A stretch of DNA of 64,000 bases from Silene latifolia (taxonomy: Eukaryota > Streptophyta > Magnoliopsida > Caryophyllales > Caryophyllaceae): NCBI RefSeq assembly GCF_048544455.1, contig NC_133529.1:58254271-58318270 (forward strand), given 5' to 3'. A program made the translations under genes and the position numbers. The stretch's first letter is position 1. Every line of letters starts with the position of its first letter. Of this stretch, positions 44,765 to 55,159 are shown in pieces. Below the pieces are notes generated by a model. That model had not been told where the DNA came from. It ran no database searches and was given only the letters and a program-made list of their open reading frames with translations.

Positions 44765-47700
44765 ATGAATTTCGACGATCCCAACTTTCTTAAGAGTCTC
44801 CAAAAGGCCTTAAAGAATTTGCAAGAAGCCGATTCCAAATGGCAGCCTAGACGAGAACGAGTCATTGACGAGTTCAACGTAAGTGAACTACCCGAGTTCA
44901 CAGGAGGCACGGATCCCGAGGAATACCTCGAATGGGAACGGAAAATCGAACGAATGTTTGATTTCAAAGTTTTGGATGACGCGAAACGCTGCAAGTATGC
45001 TATTCGAAGACTTAGTGGAGGGGCTTTACTATGGTACGAGAGTTTGAAAGTAAGGCGTGCTCGCGCTGGAAAAAAGAAATTATCATCTTGGGATTCTCTT
45101 AAACGCAAATTGCGCAAAAAATATGTTCCAGCAACTTATACGCTTGCGACTTATCGTAAGATCGCCAATCTCAACCAAGGGAGGCTTCGTGTCTCTGAAT
45201 ACATCGACGAGTTTGATAATCTCACTCTGATGAGAGAAGTGGGAGAGAGTGAAGAATTAAAGATGGTTGAAGCACAAGGAAAAGCTATATTGCCAACAAT
45301 TTACGGTGAGAGTAGTCGGAATTGGAGGAACAAGGAAGGATCGGAAGGGAGTCCGGCGAGTAATGTTGGTGAACCCAAGTCGGCTGCCACCCCTAGTTCC
45401 ACGGCAAGAACGCCCGCTTCTAAGGAAACCAGTCTCTCCAAAGTACGATGTCTAAAGTGTCCGGGGTTTAGGCACTATCAAAGCGCGTGTCCAAATGAAC
45501 GATTGAATACCTTGAGAGACGCTGTTGCTTATCGGGATGAGTTGTTTGATGAGGAGGAACGATTGGGTGATGTGTTCACTTTCGAAGAAAGAGAAAAGGA
45601 CGAGATTATAGAGCCAATGAGTGACGATGATCAAATTAAAGATGTGATTGAAGACGACATATTTGCCAACTTGGATGAACCTCATGCGGGAGGTACTTCT
45701 TTATTTGATCCAAATCTACCAATTGTTTTTGATGAAGAATTGGAAGAAGTTTATGACGAAACTCACATGGAAGAAAGTGATCATACAAGTTATGACGATG
45801 CAACTCAAAACAACCCTAATCTTGTGCCAATCTCGGATGAGGAAATCAAGGATGTTTTCTCCAAGGAACTACCCGCTGGTTTACCACCTATTCGAGGGAT
45901 TGAACACCAAATCGATCTCCTACCCAGAGCTCCCTTACCAAACAAGGCCGCCTATAAATGCAATCCAATGGAGACAAAGGAATTGCAAATCGAGGAATTG
46001 ATGGAACGAGGTTATGTGAGCGAGGGCATAAGTCCATGTGTTGTCCCTACTCTACTTGTCCCAAAGAAGGATGGGACATGGCGATTGTGCGTTGATAGTC
46101 GAGCCATGAACAATATAACTATCAAGTATCGTTTTCCTACCCCAAGGCTTGACGACATACTTCATGGGTTACATGGATCCAAAACATTTTCTAAAATCTA
46201 CTTGAGGAGTGGTTATCACCAGATGCGAATGAGAGAAAGGGATAAGTGGAAAACCGCGTTCAAGACTAGGCATGGGTTATACGAGTGGACCGTCATGGCA
46301 TTCGGATTAACCAATGCTCCGAGTACTTTTATGCGACTCATGAACGAGGTACTCAAACCTTTCTTGAGCATATTTGTTGTCGTCTATTTGGATGACATTT
46401 TGGGGTACAGTCGAACTGAGGAAGGACATTTCATACACATTCGAGAGGTGTTCGACATACTTCGAGGGCAGAAACTCTATGAAAAGAAGGAGAAGTGGTC
46501 GTTGTGGGTCGAGAGTGTCATCTTTCTCGACTATATGGTATCTAAAGACAGGGTTCCGGTGGAACCAATCAAAATTGAAGCAATCAAGGCATGGCCTACT
46601 CCTAAGACCACCACAGAGGTCCGATCATTTCATGGACTCGCATCATTCTATCGGAGGTTCATTTGGGACTTTAGTATCATCACTAGTCCTATCACCGAGT
46701 GTACGAAAAGGGGAACCTTCATATGGACCCCGGCTGCTCAAGGGACGTTCGAGACGATTATTCAAAAACTTTACGAGGCATCTTTATTGGCACTCCCAGA
46801 TTTCACTCAACCATTCGAGATAGAATGTGACGCAAGCGGTGTTGGAATTGGAACCGTACTAATACAAGGAAAATGACCCATCGCTTATTTCTCCGAGAAA
46901 TTGAATGGAGCCAGGCTCAATTACTCGACGTACGACAAAGAATTTTATGCTATCGTGAGAGCTCTTCAACATTAGAGTCACTACCTTTGGCCGAGTCATT
47001 TCATCCTGCACTCGGACCACGAATCACTGAAGCACATCAATGGACAACAAAAGTTAAACCCACGGCATGCCAAGTGGGTGGAGCTCCTACAATACTTTCA
47101 CTTTTCATCAAAGTATAAACGTGGCCAGAGTAATGTGGTGGCCGATGCTCTCTCACGATGGTACTCATTATTGAACGTGCTCGATGTCCGATTACTTGGA
47201 TTTGAGGCATTGAAGGGTTACTACGAGCATGATCCCGACTTTGGAGAAACCTTCGAGATTTGCAAGTCTAGAAATCATGATGAGTTCATTATTCCATATG
47301 GTTTCCTCTTCAAAGGTAATAAACTTTATGTTCCAAAACTTCCAACTCGGGAACTCCTTATTCGAGAAGCTCATGAAGGTGGACTTGGAGGACATTTCGG
47401 GGTAAAGAAAACTGTAGATATTCTCAAAGAGCATTTTCATTGGCCCCAACTGCAAAGAGTCATATGGTGGGAACCATATCAAGTCAAAGAACCGTATCAA
47501 TCACCAATTGACAAATACATTGATGAGAAGCTACATGGTGGGAACTCTAATTTCTTATTGAGGTCAATTTTCATGGAAGCTTATGATGATCTTGTTGTTT
47601 CAAGCAACCACTATTTGGATGTTGGTAGAATTGTGCATAAAAGGTGGTGGGAAGGAAATCACAAGAAAGTAAAGCGCAAGCAAAGATGGCACAAAATGGT

Positions 47701-47932
47701 TTTGACTTACAATAATCATTACAATTTCAAATCACTGGAGATGGATAAACATGAAGACTACATTGAAGATGATGAGTTGAAGAAGAGATCAACGGGGTGC
47801 GCAAATTGCTTCATGTTCTTAATCAAGTTTGAATCTAACTTCCAGATTTGTTTTGATCCCGGCGGCATCAAATATGATTCGACTATGTGCTCGGGTTTGT
47901 TTGGGTTTATAATATTCATCTTTGATCCCTAA
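44765..47932 (+). pseudogene. G gag-RT-RNase H frame lacking protease and integrase core
   Basis: The first good ATG is 44765 (MNFDDPNFLKSL). A gag domain (LPEFTGGTDPEEYLEWERKI, LLWYESLK, LRKKYVPATY) and an intact CCHC knuckle CLKCPGFRHYQSAC (about 45450-45490) lead to an acidic linker. No aspartic-protease motif follows. RT begins near LPPIRGIEHQIDLLPRAPLP and keeps WRLCVDSRAMNNI, GYHQMRM, AFGLTNAPSTFMRLMNEVL and YLDDILGYS. RNase H starts at IECDASGVGIG, is cut by TGA at 46874-46876 and TAG at 46973-46975, and ends near GQSNVVADALSRW. The integrase zinc segment is partial (HEGGLGGHFGVKKTVDILKE). The D,D,E core is absent. The last 150 codons (47478-47932) match no domain I know. Confidence 0.85.
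47478..47932 (+). other. Unexplained coding-like tail in G
   Basis: The open frame continues past the broken integrase zinc segment for about 150 residues (EPYQVKEPYQSPIDKYIDEK, RIVHKRWWEGNHKKVKRKQR, YIEDDELKKRSTGCANCFMF). It is not integrase, chromodomain or RNase H. It may be captured sequence or the rejoined ends of a deletion. It stays in frame with the upstream polyprotein. Confidence 0.5.
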
Positions 47933-47982
47933 GCATATCGAGGCAAAGAATTGAGGACAATTCTTTTTTAAGGGAGAGAATT
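47933..47982 (+). other. G polypurine tract region
   Basis: The stretch GAATTGAGGACAATTC is followed by AAGGGAGAGAATT immediately before the 3' LTR; the latter is the likely plus-strand primer. Confidence 0.7.
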
Positions 47983-48815
47983 TGATGCGTATGGCGGGAC
48001 GATTAATAAACGACCTGATGCGAATATCGACCCCATGAAAGAGGTTGTGCTCAATTTAGAGGACCATGCAAAACCACGCGCAAGTAATGCATATTCGCGC
48101 ACAAAAATTGGATGGGTTCAAATAAAAGATAGGAAATATGTGCGATTAAAGCTCAAGACCCGCGAGAACCTTGAAACCGTGTGGGAACAAGAGGAATGTC
48201 GTGTGGGAACAAGAGAAAAGAGAGGAAAGTGGCGGCACCAAGGGGAGAGGAATTCCTACTTAGTTTTTTGCATTTTCAACCTAGTTTGAATAAAAGTTGA
48301 CAAAAAGGTCTAGGTTGTAAGTTCTATGTATTCATTCATCCTAGAACTTACAAACTAGCATTAAATGCTTGCTTGGAGGCCAAGGCTTTTGTCCTATATA
48401 AGGACCTAGCCTCCTCATTTGTAAATCATCCAAGTTGAAGAAAAAAAACCTTTTAGAGAGAGAAACTTGTTGTTTCAATCTTTTCAAAGAGTCGATGATT
48501 TCGAGTCTTGCCTTGAACTAAGGACGTGCTCCGCAGTTTAAGTCGAATTACTTGACGCGTTTTCGAGTAATTCCCCATTGTTATCGCTATAGGTCTAGTG
48601 ATAGCAAATATCCCATTGGGTCGATTTCTTCACAAGAAATCGAAACAAATATCCTTTCATTCTTGCACAATATAAACATAAAACAAAACAAAAAAGACTT
48701 CCGCTTCGCCATTATCACGCCAAGTGACACGATCTGGTCGGGTTGCACCTAGTGCATTCGGATCTTTCGCCTCACTTGAATCCACAATAAAGTCTTCCGC
48801 TCCGTATACGCTTCA
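47983..48815 (+). repeat. G 3' LTR (833 bp)
   Basis: It is identical in length to the 5' LTR with about 12 substitutions by eye. It ends ATACGCTTCA at 48815, and the T antisense ORF resumes directly after. Confidence 0.9.
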
Positions 48816-50662
48816 CTTGGTGACGGGGTGTATATCGCCATCCCTGAACCGGGACAAAAAGCTGACGCCCTTCGTCAAGGGTGGGTTAGTTTCTACCTGT
48901 ACCCGTTTAGATATGGCCTCCGTTTTCCTTTCCCTAAACCCATTCAAGATTTCATCCTCACCAACAATTTCGCTATGGCACAAATTTCTGCTGCCATTTG
49001 GAGAGTTCGTCTCTATTCTCTCGGCCGCCGGTCGATCTTGTAAATCTGTCACCGGGCGATCTGGCTCATATGTACAACATCAGATCCCTGGGCAGGGGTC
49101 AATTCTCATTCTGGGGCCGTGGAGAGGCTCCCTTCAGACACGTGTCAAAATCTCGTGATGAGAAATGGTTTGAGGACATCCTCTACGTGAGGAAGGACTC
49201 CATCCAGCGTCCTGCTGATTACATTTTCGAGAAATGGGTTCTAACTTCGAGTAAGTAGTCTTCCTGTCACCTGATTTGTTTTATCCTGCTGCTTACTAGC
49301 TTACTTCATGGTCTTCGTGCAGGCCCCTGTGACCTTATCCGTATTGGCGCCAAGATCCCTACCCGCAAAGAAGTCGTTGCTCAAAGATCTTTGAATCGAG
49401 AGAAAGTTCCCGGACACTCGCTTCCCGGTTTTTCACCGCTTCTTCCTCCAATCCTCCTCGTCCCCACAGTATGTCTTCGGTAAGACTTCGCAACCACTCT
49501 TTATTTGCATGTGTTTCACGACGTTTAAGTATTCTCGTCGTGCGAGGCTATGTATGCTTGCGGGTTCAAAAGTTGATCAATTGGAACTCATCCTCCAAAG
49601 TGCTAAAATAAAGAGACCTTTCACCCCGATGTGGCCTCTGCCTCCAAGAGGAGTGCTCCTGCTGCCTCTTTTCAGACTCCTCCCACAGTTTCCAGTTCTG
49701 CTGCACGTGAGCCCCTGGAGGTTAACCCGTTATCTCACCATCCTCCTGCCAATCCTCGTGCTTCGTCTAGTGGAGGCATCATTGCTCATTTCCCAGAAGT
49801 CTTTGGGAATGTGGACAAGGTGCCCTACTGGCCGGAGATTGATCATCTGCTCTCTCCTCCTGTTGAGGAAACGTTTTCGGAGTTCTCCCCAGAGGAGATG
49901 GCTGAAAATGACGTGCACAACGCCTTCATGGTAAATATTCTTCATTTTCTACCTGTCTATCTGTTGCTTTACTTAGATTCTGCCTCCTAACTTCCTTGCT
50001 GACTCTTGATTTTCTCTGCCCCAGACCCTCCAGTCTGCACTCTACAACAGGAAGATGATCAACATAGTGCAGACGAACAGTCGTGCTACCAGCGCCAAGA
50101 ACCAGAGCTGAAGGAGACTGTGGCTGATTTGGCACAGCAGCGGATCGATCTGAAGGAGCGTGTGGTGGAGCTGAAGACTGAGCTTGGTGTCACCAAGAAG
50201 AAGCTGAAAGAGGGGGCTGATCAGCTGGCGCGTACTCAGTCGGTGTGCAATACTTTCTCTGACTCCCTCAAGCGCTCTGATGAGAAAATCAGTGAGCTGA
50301 TCTCCCTGGCCACCAATGTCGTTGCCTATGCTACCTGGCGAGGAAAGATCAGCGGGATGCGTGCTGCCCTCGAGGAGGCTCCCACCCATCAGGCCATAGA
50401 GGAAGAGGAGAAGCAGCTGGAGATGCTCTACCCCACCCAACCCGATCTGAGTGTGCTGATGCCTGAGGTCGGTGAGGTGAATTCTCCTGCATTGGCTGAG
50501 CAGGCTGCTGGGGGTGATGCTGGAATGTCCCAGGATGCTGCTGACGAAGCTCAGGGAGCTATGGCGGCTAAGGATATGCAAGCTGGTGCAGTACCTGAAA
50601 TGAGCGGTCAGCAGGCAGAGGAGATGCCAGAGGTGGAGGTCATTAATGTGACTGATAATTAA

Positions 50663-51845
50663 GTTTTTATGTTTTGATGAACTTTTTTGGTAGTCTGGCC
50701 CAGAGGTGGCACACTTTATAAGTTTTAAACTTGTTTTTTTGTGGTTGCCCCGCCAAGGTGGCGGTTAAACTTTGGGCCGTACTTTTGGCCATATTTTGAA
50801 ATGCCCCTTGTCATAGTTTGGCAAGGTTTTAGCTTACACATCGTAAGTTTGTTGTTTATCTTCCCTGTTTTTGGGAAGTTTTTGCCGTGTCAGCCTGTTT
50901 GACTGATTTAGGCGAGTCCTGTCACCCTGAAGAGGCTAACGTTCTGACTCAGCTAGCTACCGTGTCAGCCTGATGGCTGATTTAGGCGTATGCCGTAATG
51001 TAAGGAGAAGTGGCCGTGTCAACCTAGGAGGCTGATTTAGACCAGCCTGGTCAGCCTGAAAAGACTGATCCAGACTAAGCTAGCTGTCGTGTCAGCCGGA
51101 TGGCTGATTTAGGCGTATGCCGCAGTTTTGGACTACTTAACCTTGTTCATGACGCAAGGTGTGTTCATCTCGTTTTAAGCCAACAGGGGCTTTATTGAGG
51201 CAAGTTTATCGTCATTCTAGGACCAAATGGAGATCTTTGCAGGATTCGTAGCGCGCAGATATCCCTACGTTCCATGTTCGTTTGTGCATGCATGCTGGGG
51301 TCCTGATTAATTGCGATTAGTGCGAGCTACGTCCAGGGGGTGGTATCAGGGGTAGCTGGATAAGCGTATTCAGCTGTCAACCAGGCTCCCTTTCGTATGT
51401 TCCACAGTCCGCCTGGTGAGGGTGCTCCTTGTGGAGAAAATAGGTTAGGCATGTTGGAGTGCCATGTGCCTTGCCCCCTTGCGTTGGCAGTTGACAGTCC
51501 TGCTAGATAACCTTTCAACGTACCATAGACACTAGGCTTCAGAGTGATATACCTAGAGAAGCCTGGAAATAGGAAAATCAATTAAAATGATGTGAAGTAC
51601 CTGACGCCATCTCATGGGGTACCAGAGCAATTCTGGTCCCAGGACGCTGCCAGACCACACCATCTAATAGCAGTTTAAAATCTTAAAATAGTTAGAGACA
51701 CCAGAAATAGGAGTGAAATTGGCAGTGTGCCTACTACCGGTTTTTTATTTTAATTTCAAAATGATTTGGCTTTTCATAGTACATCATCCTGAAGGCTAAA
51801 ATCTACTTATTATTAAAAGTAATATCTCTTCAGGTGAAGTATGTT
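50663..51845. other. T region between antisense ORF and integrase
   Basis: This gene-free stretch between the convergent ends of the antisense ORF (+) and integrase (-) contains a diverged tandem repeat (50880-51130). It would hold both 3' ends. Confidence 0.6.
50880..51130. repeat. Tandem GTGTCAGCC...GGCTGATTTAGGCG repeat in T
   Basis: Two well-matched units lie about 124 bp apart (CTAGCTACCGTGTCAGCCTG near 50960 and CTAGCTGTCGTGTCAGCCGG near 51080, each followed by ATGGCTGATTTAGGCGTATG). Two more diverged units lie at 50888 and 51012. Confidence 0.7.
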
Positions 51846-52800
51846 CTATGGGCGTTGTATGATTTGACCGTCTATAGTCATCAGTCTGTATGCACCATGG
51901 CCAACAACTCCTTCTACCTGGTATGGTCCTTCCCATTTATAGGCGAATTTGTCTACCTTTCGATTCTTAGTGTTTTGAAACACCTCTCGGAGAACTAGGT
52001 CTCCTACCTCCAGGAGCATGACTTTCACATTCTTGTTGTAACTCCTGGCCACTGACTGCTTGAGGCAGCTAGACGTATTTTTGCACTTGCTCGTAGCTCG
52101 TCAACTGTGTCCAGGCTTCTGGTCATCTCTGTACTGTTCAGTTCCCTTGTCATATTTCCATACATGTGAGTGGGAACTAGAACTTCTGACGGAATGACTG
52201 CTTCTGCGCCAAACACCAGGTTGAAGGGTGTTTGACTTGTTACTAGCTTTGGTGTCATTTTGTCTGACCATAATACTAGTGGCAATTCATCTGCCCACTT
52301 TCCTCCTAACTCCTGTAACCTCCTTCTCAGATTGTCCATAATGATTGTGTTGCTAGATTCAGCTTGTCCGTTGGACTTTGGAGTCCTAGGTGCTGACTTT
52401 TTTAAGGTGATGCTCCACCTGGCACAGTATCCCTCGGTGTCGTTGGAGATGAATTGTGAGCCATTGTCACATATGATTTCTGATGGGATACCAAATCTAC
52501 AAATGATGTTTCGTTTTATGAACGAAATGACTTGTTTATCTTTGACCTCCGTGAATGCTTCTGCCTCTATCCACTTGGAGAAGTAATCTGTCATTGCTAA
52601 CATCCAAGTTTTGTTTCATGTGGCCCGTGGTAAAGGGCCTACTATGTCCATGCCCCATGCCATGAATGGCCAGGGAGAAATGATAGGGTGCAGGGGCTCT
52701 GCTGGCTGATGGATCATGAGCGCTGGCAGGCGTCATATTTACGTGCGTACTCTGCTGCATCTGCCTTCATTGTAGGCCAATAGTATCCCTGTCTGAGGGC
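51846..52800 (-). pseudogene. T integrase pseudogene
   Basis: Minus strand. The catalytic core shows MLAMTDYFSKWIEAEAF (first D), ICDNGSQFISND (second D) and PKSNGQAESSN (E), followed by FNLVFGAEAVIPSEV, the usual Tat/gypsy end of the core. The C-terminal part (52052-51846) reads VGDLVLREVFQNTKNRKVDK followed by WEGPYQVE, in a different frame, so a frameshift lies near 52040. Upstream sequence (52610-52760) has further frame changes around the remnant of the HHCC zinc region. Confidence 0.8.
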
Positions 52801-53302
52801 TTTATTTGCAGGACTCCGCCCGCTGCATGGTTTCCACATTCGCCATCGTGGAGAGCATGCAACACGATCGTGCTTCTTCCTTGTCCAGGCACCGTAAGTA
52901 GGGGCTCGCTAGTGATTTTCTCGTATAATGTATCATCAATGAGTATGAATCGAGGCCTTCACTCAAAGCTCTTACTTCCTTCTTGTCATCCGGTAGCTTG
53001 TTATATCGCGGCCGGTCTAGGTAAGGTGTGCGCGATCGTCGCTCGATCGGCTATTTGGCTCGGTCGCTGTTTGGCCGGGAGCTCTCACCTTCCTCTCAGA
53101 ATCGCTCGGATTTCTTTCTCGCTCTGTGGATCCTCCGGTTCACCTCTGTCTATTTCGTCCGTCTTCGAATGGACGGTTCCAGATGTGTGCTATTGGAATC
53201 TTTGGATAGCTCGTTGGTTTAAATGTTGCCCCGGGGTTGCTAGGCGTCCGCTTCCACGTTCTGATCTCTAGGGATCTGTTTAAGATTGCAAGTTTCGAAT
53301 TT
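52801..53302 (-). other. T region between integrase and second RNase H, decayed
   Basis: The minus strand gives short collinear polyprotein pieces in shifting frames (for example a LTYLDRPRYNKLPDDKKEVR-like stretch near 52970-53030), with no single frame intact. Plus-strand open frames here are shadows. Confidence 0.5.
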
Positions 53303-53923
53303 CTATTTTAACTCCTTTGCTACTTTTAGGTATGCAATCATCTTCGAATCTCTGGCTATAAACACATCATTCACGTGGTTGACTATTAACAGAGAGTCAC
53401 TAGATATGAGGAGGTGCCTGACCCCTAACTCCAAAGCTAGCTTCATTCCCAATATCAAGGCCTCATACTCTGTTTCATTGTTGGTTGCCTTGAATTCCCA
53501 TCTTACTGCTTGCGCTATCAGGTCTCCTTGTGGTGACTGCAGAATTAATCCTACGCCTGACCCCCTTTGGTTGGAGGCTCCGTCAATATGCATCTGCCAG
53601 ACCTCTGCCTCCTTGCTTCCTTCTAAGGTGAGGATCTCTTTATCTGCTAGATTCTGGATGGCAGGACTGAAGTCCGACACGAAGTCGGCCAATGCTTGTG
53701 ATTTGATTGCTGTTCTGGGGTCATATTGGATGTCGTACCCACTGAGGTGTACAGACCATTTCGACATTCTGCCTGACAGTTCAGGCTTCCTCATTATAGC
53801 TTTTAGTGGGTAATTGGTCACGAAATGCCCAATGTGGGACTCAAAATAGGGGTGCAGTTTGCGAGATGCCACTACCAATGCTAGTACTAACTTTTCAAGG
53901 GATGTGTACGGGTCTCGCGGCAA
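53303..53923 (-). pseudogene. T RNase H C-terminus plus second (archaeal-type) RNase H
   Basis: The frame begins in the end of the first RNase H (YTSLEKLVLALVVASRKLHP, GRMSKWSVHLSGYDIQYDPR). It passes through a linker and enters a second RNase H: MHIDGASNQRGSGVGLIL (D), NNETEYEALILGMKLALELG (E) and LLISSDSLLIVNHV (D). The second RNase H is a hallmark of Tat-lineage elements. This portion is open, but its flanks are frameshifted and the first RNase H lacks its N-terminus in frame. Confidence 0.85.
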
Positions 53924-54203
53924 AGCACGGACTTGCTCACGTAGTATCGGCTTCTCGCTCCCTTTCTTGCTCTCGACCGGGACAAAGACTCACTTTGCTA
54001 CCTCTGTGACGGCTAGGTATAGGAATAGTGGTTCTCCTGGCTCCGGATTTGATGAGCGGCGGGTGCCGAGGTAATGCTTGACTCTCGAAGGCTTGCTCGT
54101 GCTCGAGGTCTATTCAAACTTCCGGCTTTTCCTTAGTACGTCGTAAAAACGACTCGCATTTATCGAAGATCTTGAAATGAACCTGTTGGTCGCTACCTTC
54201 CGG
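53924..54203 (-). other. T RT-RNase H junction, decayed
   Basis: Fragments of the connecting region (EHEQAFES, PLIKS) appear in different minus-strand frames with stops, so several indels lie here. Confidence 0.5.
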
Positions 54204-54968
54204 CTAGTCTTTGAACATCCTTAGGCTTCTCGGGTGACTCGGTGTAAGATGGCTTTGATCCGCTCGATCTTTGGCCTCTATTCCTCTTTGAGTTACGATA
54301 TAGCCCAGGAATTTGCCAGAAGATACTCCGAAGGTGAATTTAGTTGGATTTAGCTTCATCTTGTATTCCCTGAGGGTGCTGAATGTTTCTGCTAGATGTT
54401 GCATGTGATCTCTGGCTTTTTCTGATTTCACCACCATGTCATAAATATACACGTCCATTGTTCTTCCTATCTGCTCTTTGAACATGCGGTTAACCAGCCT
54501 CTGATATGTGGAGCCTGCGTTCTTTAGGCCGAATGGCATGACGTTGTAGCAATATATTCCTCTTTCAGACATAAATGTTGTCTTCTCTTGATCTGCAGGA
54601 TCCATCTTGATCTGATTGTATCCACTCCATGCGTCTAGGAATGTTAACATCTCATGTCCAGCTGTTGCGTCCACCATTGCATCAATATGAGGCGGCGAGA
54701 ATGGATCTTTAGGGCATGCTTTGTTGAGATCGGTGAAGTCCACACATACTCTCCACTTCCCATTCTTCTTAGGCACCACCACTACGTTGGACAGCCATTC
54801 TGGATATTTTACTTCTCTTATTTTCTTTGCCGCCAGCAGGCTATCTACTTCCTGGTTGATTACCTTATTTCTCTCCGCTACAAACTTCCTTCTTCTCTGT
54901 TGGATGGGCTTACACTTTGGGTCTACACTAAGCTTATGTGTTATGATGGACGGATCTATTCCTGTCAT
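54204..54968 (-). pseudogene. T reverse transcriptase with broken active site
   Basis: Minus strand. HKLSVDPKCKPIQQRRRKF, VPKKNGKWRVCVDFTDLNKA, CPKDPFSPPHIDAMVDATAG, FLDAWSGYNQI and MPFGLKNAGSTYQRLVNRMF are typical Tat RT. The catalytic box reads YIYDMVV: the codon at 54441-54443 is Tyr where the family has the first Asp of the DD pair. The frame ends in LRMFKD with a frameshift before the RNase H. It is inactive as it stands. Confidence 0.88.
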
Positions 54969-55159
54969 GTCATCGTGTGATCATGCAAAACAATCCATGT
55001 TATCATGTAAGAACTTGACTAGCTGATGTCTTAAGCTTCCTGTACATCCTGCTCCAATGAGCACGGTTCGTTCTGGGTGCAGCTTATCCAGGTTGATTTG
55101 ATCCAGCTCTTCTGCTGGCGGTTCGATGTATTCGCATCTTGGATAGGTCATCGTAATTG

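Larger units (their letters stand above)
43661..48815 (+). mobile_element. G: Ty3/gypsy deletion derivative, recent
   Basis: Two LTRs of exactly 833 bp (43661-44493, 47983-48815) start TGATGCGTATGG and end ATACGCTTCA. An iMet primer site is at 44496 and a polypurine tract precedes the 3' LTR. The single gag-RT-RNase H frame lacks a protease and the integrase core. The LTRs differ at about 12 sites by eye (about 1.4%), fewer than the LTRs of its host T, as expected for a nested later insertion. It sits inside the antisense ORF of T. Confidence 0.9.
43512..50662 (+). pseudogene. T antisense additional ORF (plant 'gypsy-type transposon' protein), split by G
   Basis: Exon 1 starts MGKTRQSSTSSDRN (43512) and is cut by G at 43661. 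It resumes at 48816 with GDGVYIAIPEPGQKADALRQ and continues with VSFYLYPFRYGLRFPFPKPI, which resembles the putative gypsy-type transposon domain (PF04195-like). Introns with GT-AG borders are visible at 49251-49322 and 49931-50024. The middle exon is Ser/Pro-rich (SAAREPLEVNP, VPYWPEIDHLL). The last exon is a long coiled coil (ELKETVADLAQQRIDLKERV and following heptads, about 50105-50340) ending in an acidic Ala/Gly-rich tail with stop at 50660-50662. A frame change at about 50090-50105 and the G insertion make it non-functional. Function is unknown, although the family is common in Tat elements. Confidence 0.75.

Noticed and set aside
43526..48289. An 84-residue frame repeated in both G LTRs (KEVVLNLEDQAKPR... 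type) as a possible gene
   Set aside because: It lies entirely in U3/R of the LTR, appears twice only because the LTR does, and has no family match I recognise.
50042..50581. A 179-residue minus-strand frame opposite the coiled coil
   Set aside because: A shadow of the plus-strand coiled-coil exon; no gag-pol domain of T belongs at this position.
53030..53271. Plus-strand frames in the T pol region (for example 52870-53271)
   Set aside because: Antisense shadows of decayed pol; the minus strand carries collinear polyprotein fragments here.
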